This document shows positions 58,262-64,000 of a stretch of 64,000 bases of DNA, piece by piece; the stretch's first letter is position 1, and each line of letters begins with the position of its first letter. Source of the DNA: Cladopsammia gracilis (lineage: Eukaryota > Cnidaria > Anthozoa > Scleractinia > Dendrophylliidae); the NCBI GenBank assembly GCA_022457155.1, contig JAJGOT010000166.1, positions 800,001 to 864,000 of the forward strand. The letters run 5' to 3'. The translations under genes were made by a program, and so were the position numbers. A model generated the notes under the pieces. The model was not told the origin of the DNA and searched no databases. It worked only from the letters and a program-made list of their open reading frames with translations.

Positions 58262-58345
58262 GGACACCATCAAGTATATATAATTATATATATAATCAGG
58301 GAAAGCGGTGACATCTTCATCAGCTATTGAGAGTGCTCATATATA
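58262..58345. repeat. TA microsatellite and T run
   Basis: ATATATAATTATATATATAA at 58274-58295 and TATATATATATTTTTTTTT at 58338 onward enclose CATCTTCATCAGCTATTGAG. No further structure seen. Confidence 0.6.
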
Positions 58346-58448
58346 TATTTTTTTTCACTTAAATTCACGCGGCTCAGCTCCCGAGGGACGACAAATTTAT
58401 TAACCTCACTTCGCGAGGAACCATACCAGGTTTTCTTGATCTGATAAT

Positions 58449-58670
58449 TTGTTTGTAAAACCTTCAAGATTAAACTCAATGAGAGATTCTATTTCCAGAT
58501 TCAGGCCAAAATTGTGGAACTCTCTTAGCACCTCCACTCCTAAACTCTTTCGGAAGAAATTTAAAAATAAAATTGAATTTCAAAGTTCTATTTCAAATAT
58601 TTTGGCATTTGAGGATGATTATGTTGATTTGCATACCCTCCTTAAAAAAATGCTATTTTTTATAACTTAA
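58449..58670 (+). pseudogene. LINE pol C-terminal tail fragment
   Basis: The frame reads SRFRPKLWNSLSTSTPKLFR, then KKFKNKIEF, ILAFEDDYVDLHTLL and KKML to a stop at 58668-58670. From memory, an SxSRFGxKLWNSLP..KKxFKxxI..FDIL..EDDYV pattern closes the pol protein of a common anthozoan LINE (CR1/L2-like). There is an in-frame stop just upstream at 58437, so only the tail survives. The start codon is not meaningful. Confidence 0.6.
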
Positions 58671-58850
58671 TTTCATGTTTTCTTTTTATATTATATACTC
58701 CATCATTAATAACCGTTTTTTCCTTCTTTTGTCATAACTATTATCTTTTGTAAAATATTAATTTTTTGTACATTGTGTATTATCTGAGCTGCAACTCAGT
58801 GTAAATTATAATTTTGATGTCACCACCCACTGTGATTAGCTTGATGTGCC
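58671..58850 (+). repeat. LINE 3' UTR remnant (candidate)
   Basis: T-rich sequence then GTACATTGTGTATTATCTGA, GCTGCAACTCAGTG and CACCCACTGTGATTAGC follow the pol tail in the expected position of its 3' UTR. No poly-A or simple-repeat tail was seen. Confidence 0.4.
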
Positions 58851-58854
58851 ACTG

Positions 58855-58945
58855 ATGCTACAATAATGGTATAAAACAAATGACCAGTGATTGTTGTGGT
58901 CATTGTCATGACAGACATAACAGGTTACCATAGTAACAGTATAAC
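58855..58945 (+). repeat. partial copy of the 17945-18102 repeat
   Basis: GCTACAATAATGGTATAAAAC, ACCAGTGATTG and GGTTACCATAGTAACAGTAT align in order with the interior of the TTAA element at 17930-18117. A block matching 18122-18165 (ACAACTTTTTGCAAAGTT) follows near 59005. Confidence 0.6.
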
Positions 58946-59253
58946 CGGTTAAAGAAACCCTTAGTGTGAGCTAAAAAAATTGAGCTTAGTGACCCCTTAG
59001 TGATACAACTTTTTGCAAAGTTTAAAACTATTTGTAGGAATGGATTAAGGATAAAATAATGCGAGACCCTAACTCAAAGGCCGTTTACATGACAGAAAAA
59101 ATGGGTACGGACCTGTCAAGAAAGGAGTATGGACATCACATTTTCGCCCGTGTAAATTATGCGTACCATATCATTTGGGATTGGTCCAGACCCGTGCTTA
59201 CTCATGTTTTGGGGCCATAGACGTCTATGGCCCCAAAACAAAACAAAAAAAAT
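58946..59253. other. unassigned; includes a perfect 34 bp palindrome
   Basis: GGCCGTTTACATGACAG at 59091 resembles one end of a known MITE type, but no matching opposite end was seen. The palindrome at 59206-59239 is listed separately. Confidence 0.4.
59206..59239. repeat. perfect 34 bp palindrome centred on GACGTC
   Basis: GTTTTGGGGCCATAGAC is followed immediately by its exact complement GTCTATGGCCCCAAAAC with no spacer. Confidence 0.95.
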
Positions 59254-59790
59254 GGGTCACGGATTGCATCATTGAAATCAAAATACATAGAAAAATTAGG
59301 TTTTAAATTGATTATTGGAGTCTTCCAACAGTAGCCTCATTCAAAATAACGAATGCTGATTGGTTTGTTATTAACATTAGGCAAATGTTCACATGCAAAG
59401 CAGGCAACAGTTGGCGGCTTGACACATCTGACTTGTTTCTGTTCGCTCAACCAAATTTCACCACTGAGTATTTTTTTTGATGTAAAGAAGCTCTGCATTT
59501 ACAAAACTCCAAAGAAGAATTCTTAAAATGCTAGTGTGCTGGTACTGACAGAGAAATTTTCACCGAAAGTGAAGAAAATTCCCTATGAAGTCCAATCCAC
59601 TGAATTCTCTGAAACCAACAGCAGCCAACAGTTGTGTATTTCACCTGTGAACTTTTGACCTATGTTAGTAAATGAACCAATCAACATTCGTTATTCCGAA
59701 AGAGGCTACCGTTGGAAGATTTCAATAATCAATATTATTTCAAACCTGAATTTTCTATGTATTTTGATTTCAATAATGCAATCCGTTCCC
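59254..59790. mobile_element. 537 bp foldback element
   Basis: GGGTCACGGATTGCATCATTG at the left pairs with CAATAATGCAATCCGTTCCC at the right. The arms also share GATTATTGGAGTCTTCCAAC, GTAGCCTCATTC and AACGAATGCTGATTGG in inverted sense, for about 150 bp each. The centre (59440-59620) is unpaired and non-coding. No clear target duplication. Confidence 0.72.
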
Positions 59791-59947
59791 GATTAATGAA
59801 AGTCATTCCCAAATGATAAACAGAACACGCTGAGTATTTTGACTGTAAGATATGTACAATAAGAAATAAAAAATAAATTATTGTGAACAATAATACAAAA
59901 ATAAATAATAAAATAGAGATAAATAAATCTGTAGGTAAAACTATTCA
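59791..59947. other. unassigned AT-rich sequence
   Basis: AATAAATAA words dominate. No element was recognised. Confidence 0.4.
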
Positions 59948-60390
59948 ATACGTTATAGCCCCAAAATGAGCCTGTTTACGGGCTAACATAGACTTATATG
60001 TAAATATTTCGATTCCTTTCTTGCATAAAATAATTTTACGCCAGATCGCCTAAAAAAGGGGGCAACATTATAAAGACAATGGTATTCAAAGAAGACAGGA
60101 AGAACACTATATTTAATTAAGCTTATATGATTTGGGTTTTTCCCTATTGTAGCTTCAAGTGCAGTACACAGTATTGGGAGATTCAGACTCAATGTTTCGG
60201 TTGTTCTTGGCATTTTAATATCTGATAAGTCTCCAGAAATATCTCTGCAGTCTGACCACGCCAGAACGGTGCATCCGGAAAGGTTTTGGACCCGTAGCCA
60301 GCCCAGTAGCCATGCATCGCATCTCTTTGGATTGAGAGCATTTTAGGCATTCCTTGGCCGCCATCTGTTTACTTAGTAACCGAGCCTAAC
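59948..60390 (-). repeat. uninterrupted copy of the dispersed repeat split at 53262-54538
   Basis: On the minus strand this runs from GTTAGGCTCGGTTACTAAGT through the single ATT at 60078-60080 to GGGGCTATAACG. It has the parts found on both sides of the 818 bp element, joined directly. The 76-residue minus frame at 59983-60213 is a shadow. Confidence 0.78.
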
Positions 60391-60829
60391 ATATGGGCAT
60401 TTACCCCCGCCCTCCCCTCGAGGGTATTTTTCTCAATTTTCAAACGAAAATTGAAAGGTGATTTTTGATTTCCAATTTTTCAGTCACGATATTGAGTGTT
60501 TTAGATGCATTTGATTGAAAAAGGGTATTGGGTCAACCAAGACTTCATTTTTTATATAGATAAATTTTAGATAAATCAGTGTCGATTTTTATTTACAGCT
60601 GTAGTTGGAAAGAATGGAAATCGAAATAGTAAAACCATTTTTAATTTTTGTTTTGATGGAAAATGACGAAAATTGAATCTCGAATTCAATAATCTCAAAT
60701 AATGATTTTCATTTCTGATTTTTCCATTTTCGATTTTATAATAATGGAATGGATGGAAGGTACATGGACCTACAAGGATGGTACATGCACCGAAGTATAG
60801 AAGCCAAGGTATTGCGAGGAATCAGAAAA
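60391..60829. other. GAAAATTG/TTTTCGATTT-rich AT sequence
   Basis: AAATTGAAAGG, CGATTTTTATTT and GAAAATCG-type words recur irregularly on both strands. It merges into the clearer tandem repeat that follows. Confidence 0.4.
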
Positions 60830-61075
60830 ATGGAAAATTGAAATTCACTTTCCAAGCAATCCGAAAACGTAAATTTAAATGTGAAATTCATTTTCCAGGG
60901 AAATCGGAAAACAAAAATCGAAAATTATAATTTGACTAAATCGAAAATTGAATTCACTTTCCGTGGAAATCGGAAAACGAAAATGAAAAATTGAAACTCG
61001 CAATGCATTTTCCAAGGAAATCGGAAAACGAAAATCAAAAATTGAAAGTCATTGATTAAAATTTCGTTTTTGATA
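60830..61075 (+). repeat. degenerate ~55 bp tandem repeat, about 4 units
   Basis: TTCACTTTCCAAGGAAATCG, GAAAACGAAAATCG and AAAATTGAAA recur with starts near 60845, 60889, 60954 and 61008. The minus-strand frame 60925-61107 shows the peptide echo FIFVFRFPWK/FIFVFRFPRK. Confidence 0.65.
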
Positions 61076-61744
61076 TTCATTGGAAAATGTTTGGCACTTG
61101 GGTACAAATAAAATAAATAAAAAAGGAAAGTAACTTACGTTTCCGTTGATTTCTGGATCTATCTGCGCCTCTGACAAAGTTTGAGTAGCCACCAAAATTG
61201 GAATTACTCCTTCAGGAATTTCTTTGCAAATGCATCACTATGGTAGCCTGGGTCAATATGGGGTGCACTGAAGTCAAAGGTCAGAAAAAAAGATTGTGTT
61301 ATGCCTCTTCTTCAAAGCATTTCGACACATGTAAATGAAGTGGTTGAGAGTTACGGGGTATTCTGCAATCCACCCCGAAAACATATAAAACAAAGAACAC
61401 AACAACTCAGTATAAATTTCTAACGAGTTAAATTGAGTTTATCCCTAGACCGTGCGCTGAGAGCTGAATCTAATATAATGAAATAAGGCACAAATAAAAG
61501 CGGGGTAAGATTTACGTGCAACCCCACATATTTATACATGCATGCACTATTGTTTTTCTTTAGGCATTCTATTGTTTTGGCTTTTGTGTCAGTTTTTAGA
61601 ACCGTATGCATCATGAAATAATGTATATAGTTATACAGAAATCTTTCCAAAAGCGGTCATTAAAAGAGCTATCAAGTGTCAATAAAAAGAGTTGCATATT
61701 GTGCATGATTTTGGACACACTTGCGGCACGTGCCGCGATATGCA
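61076..61744. other. unassigned sequence
   Basis: Nothing recognised; a 76-residue minus frame at 61420-61650 has no domain. Confidence 0.35.
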
Positions 61745-61747
61745 AAT

Positions 61748-62121
61748 AGGGAGCTTAAGCAACCATGACGGCGATGGCAGCGAGAACGGCACAAAACAAT
61801 AGGTTTAATGAGAGAAAACAATGCCTCTGCACGTGTTGCACGTGTGTTTTACATTTTGGTACATTTCGTTGCCGTTCCCTGCAAAACAACGTCAAATGAT
61901 CAAATTATAGGTTTTGTGGAGAACGTGAACACGCGACAGTTAATTTTCTTTTCTCTATTTAAACTGGTAAGCCATTCCTTCAAATTTTGCTCCTGGACAA
62001 TCCAGGCACATTAGACAAACTAAACAAATTGGAACAACTGTAAAGTAGTTTAGAAAAGCGCGAATCGTTTTTTCAAGTGACGTTTTCCATGGCGTTGCCG
62101 TCGTCGTTGCTTAAGCTCTCT
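61748..62121. mobile_element. 374 bp MITE with AGGGAGCTTAAGCAAC ends and AAT duplication
   Basis: AGGGAGCTTAAGCAAC at the left pairs with GTTGCTTAAGCTCTCT at the right with one mismatch, and GACGGCGATGGCA / CGTTGCCGTCGTCG extend the ends. AAT flanks both sides (61745-61747 and 62122-62124). The ends resemble those of the 818 bp element at 53587-54404 (AGGGACTTTAAGCAA), so they may be one superfamily. No coding; the frame at 61808-62014 is a shadow. Confidence 0.82.
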
Positions 62122-62157
62122 AATGTGCCAGCATCACAAACGTAACCAATATTGGGG

Positions 62158-62210
62158 AGATTGAGCAACGACGACGGCAACGCCATGGAAAACGTCACTT
62201 GAAAAAATAG
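62158..62210. repeat. inverted copy of the right end of the 374 bp MITE
   Basis: GAGCAACGACGACGGCAACG and CCATGGAAAACGTCACTTGA are the complement of 62074-62115. Together they form a palindrome of about 135 bp around 62143. Confidence 0.7.
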
Positions 62211-62657
62211 GCAGTCGACAGTCTAGGATCGCATGTATCTACGGGATTATTTGTAGGTCATCGACTTGTGATGGCTAATTTTAATTTTACGCCACTCGAT
62301 TTATGTAGGAGCAGCTCTATAATGCAAACAACGGGAAGAATCAACTCCAACTGATCAGCAAGCCCATTTTTCCTGCATTCCAAATATTATGCTGTTGTGT
62401 GTTTTGCAAAAATCCTTCGAACGTCGTGGACGCCAAACAAAAACTTCGGTTTAGGGACCGATTTTCAGCTTGAAAATGTCTACAGACTGCCACAAAACCT
62501 AAAAAACTTGACGAACAAACACTCGACACATTGATCGAAAGCTGTGTCTCATTGTTGGAGAAAAATAGCATAAAATCGTACTAAAAAGTCAATATTTACT
62601 CACCAAGGGCTTCGGCAACCCGTGAAGGTGAAGCATGTCATGTCATAGTAAATTGGA
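62211..62657. other. unassigned sequence
   Basis: No gene or repeat recognised; the 76-residue minus frame at 62341-62571 lacks a domain. Confidence 0.35.
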
Positions 62658-62667
62658 GTAAATTGAG

Positions 62668-63214
62668 CTCTCTCCTCCGCAGAGGCCTCCCAGTCACGCT
62701 CCACGCTTGGCAAAAAAAACGCGCGGAGGCTGGGTAGAGGTAAAAAGTAAAGCGCGCAGGGAACTCTGGGAAGGGAGAAGAAAGTTCGCTCTTCCCATCG
62801 TTCCCCGCGCTCCCATTTTATATTTTACTGTTCTTTACTGATAGGAGCCTCTGCGGAGGGGTAGAGTCTACCTTTTATAGCTCAGAAGGAGGTCGGACAC
62901 TTATTGAGAATTATATAACGTAATGTCAACACTTAGAATTTTATTTTCAATAAATTTTTAAGTGTAAAAAAGAAAATCTAAAATCCCCACTCAGGATTGA
63001 ACCTGTGACCTCAGCTAGGCTTAGACTTACATAGCCTACCGTACCACTGTATCACCTAGCTTCTCTGGCTGCTTAGTCCTAAATTTAACTATATAAACTG
63101 CTACCCCTAACCTCAACTGAAAGCTAACCAGTAACTCCGTTATACAAGTCTCAATAAGGTGTCTGACCTCCTTCTGAGCTATGGAATCTAGACTTTACCC
63201 TGCGGAGGAGAGAG
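62668..63214. mobile_element. 547 bp nested foldback with exact 10 bp target duplication
   Basis: CTCTCTCCTCCGCAG at the left and CTGCGGAGGAGAGAG at the right are perfect complements. GTAAATTGAG stands on both sides (62658-62667 and 63215-63224), exact over 10 bp, suggesting a Mutator-like mechanism. A second inverted pair (ATAGCTCAGAAGGAGGTCGG against CTGACCTCCTTCTGAGCTAT) spans 62858-63200, and CCTCCGCAGAGGC / GCCTCTGCGGAGG spans 62675-62862. A tRNA-like block lies in the middle. Confidence 0.82.
62985..63064 (-). tRNA. tRNA-like block inside the nested foldback
   Basis: On the minus strand, GCTAGGTGATACAGTGGTAC gives an A-box/D-arm-like segment and CACAGGTTCAATCCTGAG a good T arm and B box; GGCT/AGCC can pair around the anticodon position but the loop is oversized. 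A probable SINE head or tRNA pseudogene, not a working tRNA gene. Confidence 0.45.
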
Positions 63215-63224
63215 GTAAATTGAG

Positions 63225-63450
63225 TGTACCATATGAACTGCTAAACCCCGCTGACCACCAGTACTTTTTTCAAATCCGTTTCCAATGGAACGCTTGGATT
63301 TCAAATCCAAAAAATCCGGATTTGGATTGAATCCATCGAATCCTTCCTCGGAGTGGATTCGATGGATTCGAAATTCTTTTTAGGATTCGTCCAAAGGAAC
63401 AGAAAATCCGTTTCCAGATTTGGATTCTGACCAAAGGAACGCACCCTAAA
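63225..63450. repeat. dispersed repeat with AATCCGTTTCC and GGAACGCACCC words
   Basis: AAATCCGTTTCCAATGGAACG near 63274, GGATTCGATGGATTCG, and AAATCCGTTTCC with AAAGGAACGCACCC near 63405-63447 give repeated GGATT words in both orientations. The CCAAAGGAACGCACCC end is one I recall from cnidarian MITEs; the opposite end is not clear. Confidence 0.45.
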
Positions 63451-64000
63451 GGCTATATGGTACGTCCTATCACGTGGGAATAACGTAATCTTGGAACGCT
63501 GGAAGAAATCAAATATAACGAAATAACGTGCAAACTAAAACAGTCGTAAATTAAAACAAAACGTATGCTTCTTTGCTTCAAGAGCTATCAGCTGTCGATA
63601 AAAGATGTTTAATAGTGCTTAAATTATTCCTCGTGCATTTTTAAGTATAAACACGTCTTTCTCAAAAAATGCAAGTCTTCTTCTACCGCGAAGTCAAGGA
63701 TTGACCATTACGAGAATACGGTGTTTCTGCAATTTGTTTTTGGAACTCCTAGGCCTTATCGATTTTTTTATTGCCCTATTTCCTCTCCAAATTCAGTTTT
63801 CGCCGGCTATTAAACGTAAGTCTGTGCCAAGTTTGTATGTCTAAAATTTGCATCGACCGTGAAATGTGTTAGATAACTCTCAAATAAAGCAAGGACCACT
63901 TGGACAAACAGCACGGCGAAGTGAAGCCGGATCTTGGTGTAGATCAGGATCAGCAGTATTGAATAAAACTTAAAACTGAATGCAAGGCTGATCGGACAGC
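63451..64000. other. unassigned sequence to window end
   Basis: No gene or repeat supported. GATCAGGATCAGCAG near 63942 resembles a word from another dispersed family, too short to call. Confidence 0.35.

Overview
This is eukaryotic, intron-era genomic DNA that is rich in repeats and has no intact gene I can recognise. Several dispersed sequences match what I remember from anthozoan cnidarians: a foldback with GGCCCGGTTCAAACG ends, a tRNA-derived SINE with a conserved central domain, and the CCCGCGCTTGGCGCCG motif repeat. I therefore infer a stony coral or close relative; no sequence search was possible. There are no bacterial-type operons, rRNA genes or CRISPR arrays.

Layout. 1-9.4 kb: a motif array, two copies of a 1.64-1.66 kb near-perfect palindrome ending GGTGGCTC at TTAA targets, Penelope-like remnants flanking the second copy, and smaller foldbacks. 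9.9-19.2 kb: a dense series of foldback elements, among them a 1,445 bp element with about 700 bp arms and an apparent 9 bp target duplication, four copies of a 120 bp MITE, an inverted block of ~235 bp tandem repeats, a polypurine tract and tRNA-like sequences. 21.5-25.3 kb: 11 bp and 20 bp minisatellites, a LINE pol tail, and the ~235 bp tandem repeats in the other orientation. 26.6-45.9 kb: the dominant structure, a 16.8 kb array of about 52 copies of a 325 bp unit, bracketed by two 1.17 kb direct duplications. 46-51 kb: GC-richer dispersed repeats and a composite-looking 1,945 bp insertion bounded by two 263 bp inverted-repeat elements that look identical. 51.2-52.2 kb: a second, short, diverged array of the same 325 bp family. 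53-64 kb: more foldback elements, two with empty-site or exact-duplication evidence, a SINE, a C-rich 21 bp minisatellite, and another LINE tail.

The most notable structure is the 325 bp repeat. Each unit splits into 37 consecutive, in-register heptamers of the form YNRYRYA (259 bp) plus a 66 bp non-heptameric core. The period hierarchy is therefore 7 bp, then 325 bp, then an array. The right edge of the array shows losses totalling exactly 21 bp, three heptamers, while about 20 consecutive central-right units look identical. Long open frames in this array and in the 11 bp and 21 bp minisatellites come from repeat arithmetic, not from genes. The few non-repeat open frames (for example a possible terminal exon at 49607-49822) are weak candidates. 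All identities and alignments were judged by eye.
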